Source of the DNA: UBA7803 sp041608775 | Lineage (GTDB): Bacteria; Pseudomonadota; Gammaproteobacteria; Pseudomonadales; Azotimanducaceae | Assembly (NCBI GenBank): GCA_041608775.1 | Contig: JBFISC010000007.1 | Location: forward strand, 1 to 32,187 | DNA length: 32,187 nt | Reading direction: 5' to 3' | Shown: piece by piece, positions 14,752 through 22,548 of the stretch | How the letters are laid out: the number at the start of each line of letters is the position of its first letter | Position numbering within the stretch: position 1 is the first letter of the stretch | Program-made: the position numbers and the translations under genes | Notes under the pieces: generated by a model | Databases searched by the model: none | The model's input: only the letters and a program-made list of their open reading frames with translations | What the model was told of the DNA's origin: nothing

Positions 14752-15846
14752 ATGCCGCTTTCGAGCTCCATGATGGCCAAGCTGGACGGTCTCCGCGATC
14801 GCTTCGAGGAAGTGAGCGCGCTGCTGTCCGACCGCGAGATCATGGCGGATCGGGAGCAGTTCACCGCGCTCTCCCGGGAGTTCGCCGAGCTCGAGCCAGT
14901 GATGAAACGTTTCCAGCGCGTCCGCGAGCTGTCGGCGGAGCTGCATCAAAGCCGCGAGCTCGCCGAGGACGAGGACCCCGAGATGCGCGAGCTCGCCCGG
15001 GAAGACGTGGACCGGCTCAGCCAGTCTCTGGATACGGAGGAATCGGCGCTGCAGGCCCTGCTGCTGCCAAGAGACCCCAACGACGGCTCCAACGTGTTTC
15101 TGGAGATCCGTGCCGGCACCGGCGGGGACGAAGCGGCGCTGTTCGCCGGTGATCTGTTCCGTATGTACGCGCGCTTCGCCGAGTCCCGCGGCTGGCAGCT
15201 GGAAGTGCTGTCGGAACGCCAGGGCGAACACGGCGGATACAAGGAAATCATCTGCCGGGTGGAAGGCCGCGACGTCTACAGTCAGCTCAAGTTCGAGTCC
15301 GGCGCGCATCGCGTGCAGCGGGTCCCGGAAACCGAGTCGCAGGGTCGGATCCACACGTCCGCCTGCACGGTGGCAGTGCTGCCGGAAGTAGCGGACGTGG
15401 ACGACGTGGCGCTGGACAAGAGCGAGCTGCGCATCGATACCTACCGGGCCAGCGGAGCCGGCGGGCAGCACGTGAACAAGACCGACTCGGCGGTGCGGAT
15501 CACCCACCTGCCCAGCGGCATCGTGGTGGAATGCCAGGACGAGCGCTCCCAGCACAAGAACCGTGCCCGGGCGATGTCGTTGCTGCAGGCCAAGCTCACC
15601 GACGCCGCGCGCCAGGCTCAGGCGTCCGAGCAGGCGGCATCGCGCAAGCAGCTGGTCGGCTCCGGCGATCGCTCGGAGCGGATCCGCACCTACAACTTCC
15701 CCCAGGGCCGGGTCACCGACCACCGCATCAACCTGACCCTGTACAAGCTCGACGAGGTCATGCAGGGCAACCTCGAAGACGTGATCCAGCCGCTGGTCCA
15801 GGAATACCAGGCGGAGGCTCTGAAAAACCTGGCCGAGGCATCATGA
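14752..15846 (+). CDS. prfA: Peptide chain release factor 1
   Basis: RF1 ends translation at UAA and UAG. The 364-residue protein has an N-terminal helical domain, the PxT codon-reading tripeptide (here PET, 192-194, in RVPETESQGRIHTSAC), and GGQ (237-239, in SGAGGQHVNKTDSAVR), which triggers peptide release and is methylated by PrmC. The presence of PxT rather than SPF separates it from RF2. I chose the first ATG (14752); a second pair of ATGs lies six codons in. The stop overlaps the prmC start in ATGA, so the factor and its methyltransferase are made together. Confidence 0.98.
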   Translation: MPLSSSMMAKLDGLRDRFEEVSALLSDREIMADREQFTALSREFAELEPVMKRFQRVRELSAELHQSRELAEDEDPEMRELAREDVDRLSQSLDTEESALQALLLPRDPNDGSNVFLEIRAGTGGDEAALFAGDLFRMYARFAESRGWQLEVLSERQGEHGGYKEIICRVEGRDVYSQLKFESGAHRVQRVPETESQGRIHTSACTVAVLPEVADVDDVALDKSELRIDTYRASGAGGQHVNKTDSAVRITHLPSGIVVECQDERSQHKNRARAMSLLQAKLTDAARQAQASEQAASRKQLVGSGDRSERIRTYNFPQGRVTDHRINLTLYKLDEVMQGNLEDVIQPLVQEYQAEALKNLAEAS

Positions 15847-16682
15847 CCACCGTCGGCCGCTGGCTCGCCTCCCAGCCGGATCTGGATCGTCTGGATCGGG
15901 AGCTGCTGGTCAGCCGCGCGGCCGGACTCAGCCGCGCCCAGATTCTGGCCCGTCCGGAGCGCCGGCTCGCGCCCTGCGCGGCGGCGCGTCTCGACGGTTG
16001 GGCCGCGCGTCGCCGCCAGGGAGAACCATTGGCGTACATCCTCGGCAGCCGCGAGTTCTGGGGGCTCGACCTGAGCGTGACGCCCGCCGTGCTGGTGCCC
16101 CGTCCGGACACGGAGTTGCTGGTGGAAGCCGGCCTCGAGCTGCTGGCGACCTCCAGCGTTGCGACGCCCGAGGTGCAGCCACCGCAGGTGCTCGATCTCG
16201 GTACCGGCAGCGGCGCGGTGGCCATCGCCATCGCCCGCGAGCGCCTCGACGTCATCGTCACCGCCAGCGACATCTCGCCGGCCGCATTGCTGGTTGCAGC
16301 CGGCAACGGCCGACGCCATGGGCTCACCATCCGCTGGGTTGCGGGCGACTGGCTCGACGCCATCGGCGGCCGGTTTAACCTGATCCTGTCGAACCCGCCC
16401 TATGTGGCTGACCGCGATCCTCACCTGCCGGGGCTCGCCCATGAACCACGCGGGGCGCTGGTCGCCGGTGCCGACGGGCTGGACGCGATCCGCCGCATCA
16501 TCGGCACGGCCGCCGGTCGGCTTCACCCCGGCGGCGCGCTGGCGCTGGAACACGGTGCCACCCAGGGCGGCGCGGTCCGCGCGCTCCTGGGCACGGCCGG
16601 CTTCGTCGCCATCACCACCCGCAGGGATCTCTCCGGTCTGGAACGGGTGAGCTTCGGCCGCCGCCCGGAAGGCGCCAGATGA
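15843..16682 (+). CDS. prmC: Release factor glutamine methyltransferase
   Basis: PrmC methylates the glutamine of the GGQ motif in RF1 and RF2 using S-adenosylmethionine. The 279-residue protein has an N-terminal helical substrate domain (about 1-80, with the characteristic EPLAYILGSREFWGL), VPRPDTELLVE (85-95), the SAM-binding DLGTGSGAVAIAIA (118-131), and the NPPY active-site motif (184-187). The ATG at 15843 forms an ATGA overlap with the prfA stop. Earlier in-frame starts would lie deep inside prfA. Its own stop forms an ATGA overlap with moeB. Confidence 0.97.
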   Translation: MTTVGRWLASQPDLDRLDRELLVSRAAGLSRAQILARPERRLAPCAAARLDGWAARRRQGEPLAYILGSREFWGLDLSVTPAVLVPRPDTELLVEAGLELLATSSVATPEVQPPQVLDLGTGSGAVAIAIARERLDVIVTASDISPAALLVAAGNGRRHGLTIRWVAGDWLDAIGGRFNLILSNPPYVADRDPHLPGLAHEPRGALVAGADGLDAIRRIIGTAAGRLHPGGALALEHGATQGGAVRALLGTAGFVAITTRRDLSGLERVSFGRRPEGAR

Positions 16683-17452
16683 GCCGGGAACTCAACGATG
16701 CCGAGCTGCTGCGCTTCAGCCGCCAGATCATGCTGCCGGAGCTCGACGTGGCCGGCCAGGAAGCGCTGCTGAACGCCCGGGCGCTCATCGTCGGCATGGG
16801 CGGCCTGGGCTCGCCGGCGGCCATGTACCTGGCGGCCGCCGGGGTCGGCAGCCTGGTCATCGCGGACGACGACGACGTGGAGATCTCGAACCTGCAACGC
16901 CAGATCATCCACGACAACGAATCGCTGGGGGATTCGAAAGTCGTGTCGGCAGCGCGCACGCTGCGGCGCCTGAACCCGGGCGTGCAGATAGAGCCGCTGG
17001 GGTCGCGACTCAGCCCGGAGCAGCTGACCCGCTACGCAGCGGCATGCGACGTGGTCCTGGACGCCACGGACAACTTCCCGACCCGCTATGTTATCAACGA
17101 CGCCTGCTGGACGGCGGGCACGCCGCTGGTCTCCGGCGCAGCCATCCGCTGGGAAGGCCAGGTGGCGGTGTTCGATCCGCGCCGGGAGGGGTCCCCCTGC
17201 TACCGCTGCCTCTACCGCGAGGCCAGCGACGGCTCGGCCCCGGAGCCCGAGGCGCTGAACTGCGCGGAGAACGGCGTCATCGCGCCGCTGGTGGGCATCA
17301 TCGGCGCGTGTCAGGCACTGGAGGCGATCAAGCTGCTGTGTGGCGTCGGCGAGACCCTGGTCGGCCAGGTGCTGTACTTCGACGCCCGCTACATGGACTG
17401 GCGCAAGCTCCGCCTCAGGCCCGATCCGGACTGCCCGACCTGCGGAGCCTGA
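16679..17452 (+). CDS. moeB: E1-like adenylyltransferase, MoeB/ThiF/HesA family
   Basis: This enzyme adenylates the C-terminal glycine of a ubiquitin-like sulfur carrier, most likely MoaD for molybdopterin. The 257-residue protein has the nucleotide loop GMGGLGS (39-45), DDDDVEISNLQRQ (63-75) with the ATP-contacting residues, and DATDNFPTR (128-136). A zinc site is formed by C174 and C177 (CYRC) with C252 and C255 (CPTC). Length and the lack of a rhodanese domain fit MoeB, but ThiF is hard to exclude by eye; following prmC is a usual place for moeB in Pseudomonas-like genomes. The last 38 bases, including the final zinc ligands, overlap the end of convergent lipB. Confidence 0.88.
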   Translation: MSRELNDAELLRFSRQIMLPELDVAGQEALLNARALIVGMGGLGSPAAMYLAAAGVGSLVIADDDDVEISNLQRQIIHDNESLGDSKVVSAARTLRRLNPGVQIEPLGSRLSPEQLTRYAAACDVVLDATDNFPTRYVINDACWTAGTPLVSGAAIRWEGQVAVFDPRREGSPCYRCLYREASDGSAPEPEALNCAENGVIAPLVGIIGACQALEAIKLLCGVGETLVGQVLYFDARYMDWRKLRLRPDPDCPTCGA

Positions 17453-18059
17453 GATCGTAGACCTCCGCCAGGTGCACCAGCAGCCGCTCCCGCACCTGGC
17501 CCAGCTCCACCCCCTCGGCGAGGTCCGCGAGCTGGGTGACCCGCATGCCGAGCAGGCCGCAGGGGTTGATGCGGGAGAACGGCTCGAGGTCCATGGCCAC
17601 ATTCAGCGCCAGACCGTGGTAGCTGCGGCCGCGGCGAACGCGCAGGCCAAGCGAAGCGATTTTGGCCCCGCCCACGTAGACGCCCGGCGCATCCGGTCGC
17701 GGCGCGCTCTCCACCTCGTAGTCGGCCAGCGTGTTCACCACCGCCTGCTCGATACCGCGCACCAGGGCGCGCACCGAGATCGCCTGCCGCCGGATGTCGA
17801 ACAGCAGGTAGGCGGTGATCTGTCCCGGGCCATGATAGGTGACCTGGCCGCCGCGGTCGCTCTGCACCACCGGGATGTCGCCCGGGGCCAGCAGATGCTC
17901 TGCCCTGCCGGCTTGACCCTGGGTGAACACGGGCTCGTGCTCGGTCAACCAGATCTCGTCCTCGGTGGTGGCGTCGCGACTGGCGGTGAACGCCTTCATG
18001 TCATCGAACACCGGCTGATAGCGGGTTCGACCCAGATCGCGGACCAGCGCATCCGTCAT
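17415..18059 (-). CDS. lipB: Lipoyl(octanoyl) transferase
   Basis: LipB moves octanoate from acyl carrier protein to the lipoyl domains of 2-oxo acid dehydrogenases and the glycine cleavage H protein. The 214-residue protein has SDRGGQVTYHGPGQ (67-80), the catalytic lysine K133 in GGAKIASLG, and the catalytic cysteine C167 in INPCGLLGM. The length equals E. coli LipB. I chose the ATG at 18059, whose A overlaps the ybeD stop; a GTG at 18062 is an equal alternative. It is the last gene of the long minus-strand operon. lipA, often next, is not here; instead the gene runs into moeB from the other side. Confidence 0.97.
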   Translation of the reverse strand: MTDALVRDLGRTRYQPVFDDMKAFTASRDATTEDEIWLTEHEPVFTQGQAGRAEHLLAPGDIPVVQSDRGGQVTYHGPGQITAYLLFDIRRQAISVRALVRGIEQAVVNTLADYEVESAPRPDAPGVYVGGAKIASLGLRVRRGRSYHGLALNVAMDLEPFSRINPCGLLGMRVTQLADLAEGVELGQVRERLLVHLAEVYDLRLRRSGSPDRA

Positions 18060-18322
18060 CACAGCACCATGCGCACACCGGGCTCCGCGAGCAGGGCCCG
18101 ATGCAGGGCTTTCAGCTCACCCTCGCCGGTGGCGACGATGGTGACCCGCACGGAGCAGTAGCTGCCTGCGCGGCTCTTCCGGACATCCACCGATGACTCG
18201 TGGACCGTGCTCACCCTGGCACGCACGATCTCCAGCACGGCATCACGAAACCCCTCATGGTGCTCGCCGATCACGTGGATCGGGTAATCGCAGGGAAACT
18301 CGATGCGGACCGGGTCACTCAT
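18059..18322 (-). CDS. ybeD: DUF493 family protein YbeD
   Basis: This 87-residue ACT-like alpha/beta protein of unknown biochemical role is always found by lipB or dacA in gammaproteobacteria, which suggested an early link to lipoate metabolism. Visible family features are IEFPCDYPIHVIG (6-18), an NH2-terminal strand, and SRAGSYCSVRVTI (about 50-62), followed by ELKALHRALLAEPGV (about 69-83). I chose the ATG at 18322, which overlaps the dacA stop by 8 bases. The upstream in-frame ATG at 18364 lies inside dacA. The stop overlaps the lipB start. Confidence 0.94.
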   Translation of the reverse strand: MSDPVRIEFPCDYPIHVIGEHHEGFRDAVLEIVRARVSTVHESSVDVRKSRAGSYCSVRVTIVATGEGELKALHRALLAEPGVRMVL

Positions 18323-19484
18323 CCGCCGACAGCAGGTTGCTGAAGAACAGGTAAACGGCATCACCGAGGCGGGAGAACAGGCCGCCCTCTGCGGCCGGGG
18401 TCAGCGTGACGAGCGGTACGGTGCGCACCGTCCGGTCGCCCAGACGCAGCTGCAGCTCCCCGACCTCGACGCCGGCGTCCAGCGGCGCTTCCAGCACTTT
18501 TGGAATGACGAGCTCAGCCTGCAGGTTCTCGTAGTGGCCCCGCGGAATCGTCACATGGACGTCCTCGTTAACCCCCAGCTCCACCTGATCGGCTTCGCCG
18601 TACCAGAGATCCGCGGTCTTCAGCGGGACCCCGGCCTGGTACAGCCGCTGGGTCTCGAAGTAGCGGAATCCGTAGGACAGCAGCTTCTGACTCTCCCGCA
18701 TCCGCGCCTCGTCGCTGTCCGTGCCCATCACTACCGATATCAGCCGCATGTTACCCCGCAGCGCAGACGCGACCAGGCAGTATCCTGCGGCCTCCGTGTG
18801 GCCCGTCTTGACCCCATCCACCGTGCGGTCGCGCAGCAGCAGCCGGTTGCGGTTCGGCTGCTTGATGTCGTTGTACTCGAAGGACGGTTCCGAATACATC
18901 GCGTAGTGCTCGGGGAAACGCCGGATCATGGACCGGGTCAGCAGAGCCAGATCCCAGGCCGTGGTGAAGTGGCCCTCCTCCGGCAGCCCGGTGGCGTTCT
19001 GGAACTGGCTGTCCACCATGCCGAGCTGCTGAGCCTGCTGGTTCATCATGTCTGCAAAGGCCCCCTCGCTGCCGGCGATGTGCTCGGCAACGGCGACGCT
19101 GGCGTCGTTGCCCGACTGGATGATGATGCCGCGCAGCAGATCCTCGAGCGACACGGTGGTGCCCTCGCGGATGAACATCTTCGAGCCACCGGTCTGCCAG
19201 GCCTTCACGCTCACCGGCACCTGATCCGAAAGCTTGATGCGTCCGGCCTCCACCTCCACGGCCGCCAGATAGGTGGTCATGATCTTGGTGAGGCTGGCCG
19301 GAGACAGCGGCTCGTGGATGTTGTGCTCGACCAGCACCTCCTGGGTGTCGGCATCGATGAGCAGGTAGGAGCTCGCCGCCACGGCCGGCGGCGGCGGAAT
19401 GATGGGTTCGGCGGCGTGGACCGCCAGGGCGAACAACCAGCCGAGCATCGCAAACGAACTGCTTGTGCGAATTCTGCCCGCCAT
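18315..19484 (-). CDS. dacA: D-alanyl-D-alanine carboxypeptidase (PBP5/6 type)
   Basis: This enzyme trims the last D-alanine from peptidoglycan pentapeptides. The 389-residue precursor has a signal peptide (about 1-25, ending AVHAAE), the SxxK motif S64-LTK (64-67), SGN (124-126) and KTG (226-228). After the peptidase domain, a beta-rich PBP5 C-terminal domain (about 265-355) leads to an amphipathic tail (GLFSRLGDAVYLFFSN) for membrane attachment. I chose the ATG at 19484, with AAGGA 7 bases upstream. dacA and dacC products cannot be told apart by eye. It follows rlpA by 105 bases, the one large gap in this run of genes, where a separate promoter is possible. Confidence 0.96.
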   Translation of the reverse strand: MAGRIRTSSSFAMLGWLFALAVHAAEPIIPPPPAVAASSYLLIDADTQEVLVEHNIHEPLSPASLTKIMTTYLAAVEVEAGRIKLSDQVPVSVKAWQTGGSKMFIREGTTVSLEDLLRGIIIQSGNDASVAVAEHIAGSEGAFADMMNQQAQQLGMVDSQFQNATGLPEEGHFTTAWDLALLTRSMIRRFPEHYAMYSEPSFEYNDIKQPNRNRLLLRDRTVDGVKTGHTEAAGYCLVASALRGNMRLISVVMGTDSDEARMRESQKLLSYGFRYFETQRLYQAGVPLKTADLWYGEADQVELGVNEDVHVTIPRGHYENLQAELVIPKVLEAPLDAGVEVGELQLRLGDRTVRTVPLVTLTPAAEGGLFSRLGDAVYLFFSNLLSADE

Positions 19485-19512
19485 GTGAAATCCTTGCTGG
19501 AGCGTCGGCACT

Positions 19513-19518
19513 ATTCTA
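19513..19518 (-). promoter_or_regulatory. Possible -10 element upstream of dacA
   Basis: TAGAAT on the minus strand matches the -10 consensus at five of six positions, with a start near 19506 and a leader of about 20 bases. No -35 is recognisable at 16-18 bases. It lies in the 105-base gap between rlpA and dacA, where an internal promoter would make sense. Confidence 0.3.
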
Positions 19519-19589
19519 ACGAAGACTGGGCGGCGGATGCGCCACCAGAGCGACGCCTGGGCGCGGTCATCCGGACCGGTTTGGAGCCC

Positions 19590-20357
19590 TCAATGCTCCA
19601 GAATCAGCGGCTCGGCGAACTCGGCCTCGACGATCAGCGCCTGCAGGCGCAGAGCCTCGGGACGCCCCACCACCGGGCCCAGCCGCACGCGGTACAACCG
19701 GTCATCGGCCACCTGGACCACAAAGGCGGGCTCTCCGGTCAGGCGGACCAGGTGATCCTTCAGCTGGTCGGCGGCAGCGAGCTCGCGGAATGCCCCGGCC
19801 TGGAGCACGTATCGGGGCGCCTGCTCCAGCACTTCCACCCGCACCCGGGCCGTCCCCCGGTCGGCGAAACCCAGCTTCACGGCAGCCGCATAGGACAGAT
19901 CGATGATCCTGTCGCTGTGGAAGGGGCCGCGGTCGTTGACCCGCACCACCGACTGCCTGCCGTTGTCCAGATTGGTAACCCGCACGTAGGTGGGTATCGG
20001 CAGCGAACGGTGCGCGGCGGTGAGCTTGAACATGTCGAACGGCTCGCCGCTGGACGTCAGGCGACCGTGGAACTTGCGACCGTACCATGACGCCATCCCG
20101 GTGGCGTAGTAACCGGCAGCCGAGCCCAGCACATGATAGGTCTTGCCGTGCACCGTGTAGCTCGGCGGGTTCCCCCGCCGGCTCGGCGGCTCTCTGCGCG
20201 GGATCGGATCCGGCAGGTCCGCGAGGTCCGGCGGCTCACGCGCCGGCGGTCCGTCCTGCGGCTCGCGTGGGAGCAGCACGCCGCCGCCCGGCGACGACAG
20301 ACAGCCACCGAGCAGACCGACCGCCAGCAGGGCGCCGAGCGCGCGCCGCAACCGCAT
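19590..20357 (-). CDS. rlpA: Septal ring lytic transglycosylase/lipoprotein RlpA
   Basis: RlpA is an outer-membrane lipoprotein; in Pseudomonas it cleaves glycan strands lacking stem peptides. The 255-residue precursor has lipobox LGGC (C19), then a proline- and arginine-rich linker (about 25-70). The double-psi beta-barrel domain (about 78-165) contains MASWYGRKFHGRLTSSGEPF and RVNDRGPFHSDRIIDLS. A C-terminal SPOR domain (about 178-255, APRYVLQAGAF and onward) binds denuded glycan at septa. The ATG at 20357 shares its A with the mltB stop codon (TGATG). The pairing with mltB and the rod genes fits a cell-wall remodelling operon. Confidence 0.96.
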   Translation of the reverse strand: MRLRRALGALLAVGLLGGCLSSPGGGVLLPREPQDGPPAREPPDLADLPDPIPRREPPSRRGNPPSYTVHGKTYHVLGSAAGYYATGMASWYGRKFHGRLTSSGEPFDMFKLTAAHRSLPIPTYVRVTNLDNGRQSVVRVNDRGPFHSDRIIDLSYAAAVKLGFADRGTARVRVEVLEQAPRYVLQAGAFRELAAADQLKDHLVRLTGEPAFVVQVADDRLYRVRLGPVVGRPEALRLQALIVEAEFAEPLILEH

Positions 20358-21364
20358 CAACGCTCCGCCACGGCCGCCTGCCGGCGGAGCTTGATACTCT
20401 GTCCGAGCTGGTGAACCGCGAGCGCGTAGAGCCGGCTGCGGTTGTAGCGGGTGATCACGTAGAAATTGTTCAGGCCCAGCCAGTACTCGTCTCCGCCCTC
20501 GCCCTCCATCCGGAACAGCGCAGCCGGACGATCCGGCTCGAGGCCCTCCACCGCGACCCCCCGGGCACGCAGATCAGCCACCGTGTAGTTCAGGCTCAGC
20601 GACTCGTTGGCGATGTCGACGACGCCGTCGCCGGCGACCTCGACCGGCAGCACCACGGTATCACCCGGCTCCCAGCCGTGGCGCTTGAAGTAGTTGGCAA
20701 TGCTGCCGACCGCGTCCTCCGGGTTGTTCCAGATGTCGCGCTGCCCGTCACCATCGAAGTCCACGGCGTACGCCCGGTAGCTCGACGGGATGAACTGGCC
20801 ATAGCCCATCGCCCCGGCATAGGACCCGGTGAGGGCCAGGGGATCGCGGTTTTCCTCACGGGCAAGCAGCAGGAACTCGGTCAGCTCGCGGCGGAAGAAG
20901 TCGGCCCGGGGCGGATAGTCGAAACCCAGCGTCGCCAGGGCGTCCAGAACCCGATAGCCACCGGTGATCCGACCGTAACGGGTCTCCACGCCGAGGATGG
21001 CAACGACGTACTCCGGGGCCACGCCGAAGCGCTGCTCGGCTTCCAGCAGCACCGCCTCATGCTGGTCCCAGAACTCGAGCCCCTGGGAGATGCGCGGCTC
21101 CTTGAGAAAGATGTCCCGGTACTCGTGCCACTTGAGGGTCCGCTCGGCCGGTCGGGCTATGGCATCCAGGATGCTCTGCTTGCGCCTTGCCCGGGCGAAC
21201 AGACCGGTGAGCTCATCGGCGCTGAAGCCATGCTCAGCCACCAGCTCGGCAACGTAGGCCTGCACGTCGGCCCGCTGGGTGTAGTCTGCATAGGCTGAGC
21301 CGTTGAGCACCAGCGCCAGAAGGCCACCGAACATCAGCAACCGCAACATCCACCTGCGTCCCAT
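20357..21364 (-). CDS. mltB: Membrane-bound lytic murein transglycosylase B
   Basis: MltB cleaves peptidoglycan between MurNAc and GlcNAc with formation of 1,6-anhydro ends. The 335-residue protein has an N-terminal hydrophobic signal (about 7-26, ending SAYADY). I see no lipobox cysteine there, so it would be a soluble periplasmic form (SltB-like) rather than a lipoprotein. The catalytic glutamate is E127 in LGVETRYGRITG. The family stretches GAMGYGQFIPSSYRAYAVDF, DIWNNPEDAVGSIANYF and YWLGLNNFYVITRYNRS are all present. The ATG at 21364 is 47 bases after the rodA stop, and its own stop overlaps the rlpA start by one base. Confidence 0.96.
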   Translation of the reverse strand: MGRRWMLRLLMFGGLLALVLNGSAYADYTQRADVQAYVAELVAEHGFSADELTGLFARARRKQSILDAIARPAERTLKWHEYRDIFLKEPRISQGLEFWDQHEAVLLEAEQRFGVAPEYVVAILGVETRYGRITGGYRVLDALATLGFDYPPRADFFRRELTEFLLLAREENRDPLALTGSYAGAMGYGQFIPSSYRAYAVDFDGDGQRDIWNNPEDAVGSIANYFKRHGWEPGDTVVLPVEVAGDGVVDIANESLSLNYTVADLRARGVAVEGLEPDRPAALFRMEGEGGDEYWLGLNNFYVITRYNRSRLYALAVHQLGQSIKLRRQAAVAER

Positions 21365-21411
21365 CAGAGTCCATTCCCGCCGTTACTGCGACCGCCGTCC
21401 CGCAGCCGCGT

Positions 21412-22542
21412 TCACCAGCCCTTGTGCGTCCGAACCGCCATGATGATGCCGAAGCTAGCCATCAGGGTAATGGCCGAGGTGCCGCCGTAGCTCACCAGAG
21501 GCAGCGGTACCCCGACCACCGGCAGCAGCCCGCTGACCATGGCGACATTGACGAACACGTAGACGAAAAACGTCAGCGTCAGGGCGCCCGCCACCAGCCG
21601 GTCGAAAGTATGCGGTGCCTGGCCTGCGATGTAGAGCCCGCGGACCACCAGCATCAGGTACAGCGACAGCACGGTGAGCACGCCCACCAGCCCGAGCTCT
21701 TCGCCGATCACCGCGATGATGAAGTCGGTGTGGCTCTCCGGCAGGAAATCGAGATGGCTCTGGGTGCCTTCGAACAGCCCCTTGCCGTACACACCACCGG
21801 ATCCTATGGCGGTAGTGGACTGGATGATGTTCCATCCGGCGCCGAGGGGATCGCTGTCGGGGTCGAACAGGGTGAGGATCCGTTGGCGCTGATAATCCTG
21901 CAGCAGGTACCACAGTCCCGGCGCCGCCAGAGCCAGCCCGAGGACAGCCATGGCCAGCCATTTCCAGTAGAGCCCAGCCAGCAGCACCACCGCAAAGCCC
22001 GCGCACGCGACCAGAATCCCGGTGCCCAGATCCGGCTGCAGCACGATGCAGCCCGCCGGAACCAGGATGATCAGCAGCGCCACGCACAGGTCGGTGAAGC
22101 GCGGCGGCAGCGGCCGATCGTGAAAGTACCAGGCGACCATCATCGGGACCGCGATTTTCATCAGCTCGCTCGGTTGAAATCGCGGCAGGCCAGGCAGATC
22201 GAGCCAGCGCTGGGAGCCCTTCACCGTGACCCCGACCGCCAGCACCAGCACCAGCATCACCAACCCGCCCAGATAAAATACCGGCGTCCAGCGCAGGTAG
22301 AAGCGGGGGCGGAACTGGGCCGCGGCAACCATCGCTGCGAACGCGATGCCAATGCGCAGCAGCTGGTTGTTGAACAACACCATGTTCCGGTCGACGGCGC
22401 TGTAGAGCACGATGAGGCCGATCCCGACCACCGCAGCGAGCAGGAGCAGCATCAACGGATCCAGGTGCAGCTGCCGCAGCCGCGCCCGGGCGCTGAATCC
22501 CGAGTATCCCGGCAGCGTACGGACGAAATCCTGGTTGCTCAT
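21412..22542 (-). CDS. rodA: Rod-shape peptidoglycan polymerase RodA (SEDS family)
   Basis: RodA is the glycosyltransferase that polymerises lipid II during elongation, together with PBP2. The 376-residue protein has about ten transmembrane segments. SEDS landmarks are GSQRWLDLPGLPRFQPSELMKI (W and the PSE stretch; region about 108-130), QPDLGTG in the large loop (with the catalytic aspartate), and near the end LPVVGVPLPLVSYGGTS (about 345-361). The large periplasmic loop includes GSGGVYGKGLFEGTQSHLDF and PESHTDFIIA. The gene starts 6 bases after mrdA, its partner, so both are made in fixed ratio. Confidence 0.98.
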   Translation of the reverse strand: MSNQDFVRTLPGYSGFSARARLRQLHLDPLMLLLLAAVVGIGLIVLYSAVDRNMVLFNNQLLRIGIAFAAMVAAAQFRPRFYLRWTPVFYLGGLVMLVLVLAVGVTVKGSQRWLDLPGLPRFQPSELMKIAVPMMVAWYFHDRPLPPRFTDLCVALLIILVPAGCIVLQPDLGTGILVACAGFAVVLLAGLYWKWLAMAVLGLALAAPGLWYLLQDYQRQRILTLFDPDSDPLGAGWNIIQSTTAIGSGGVYGKGLFEGTQSHLDFLPESHTDFIIAVIGEELGLVGVLTVLSLYLMLVVRGLYIAGQAPHTFDRLVAGALTLTFFVYVFVNVAMVSGLLPVVGVPLPLVSYGGTSAITLMASFGIIMAVRTHKGW

Positions 22543-22548
22543 CGACGG

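Noticed and set aside
13525..15723. A 732-codon open frame on the minus strand across hemA and prfA
   Set aside because: Antisense shadow of two certain genes in GC-rich DNA; its protein is rich in His, Gly, Arg and Val with no motif.
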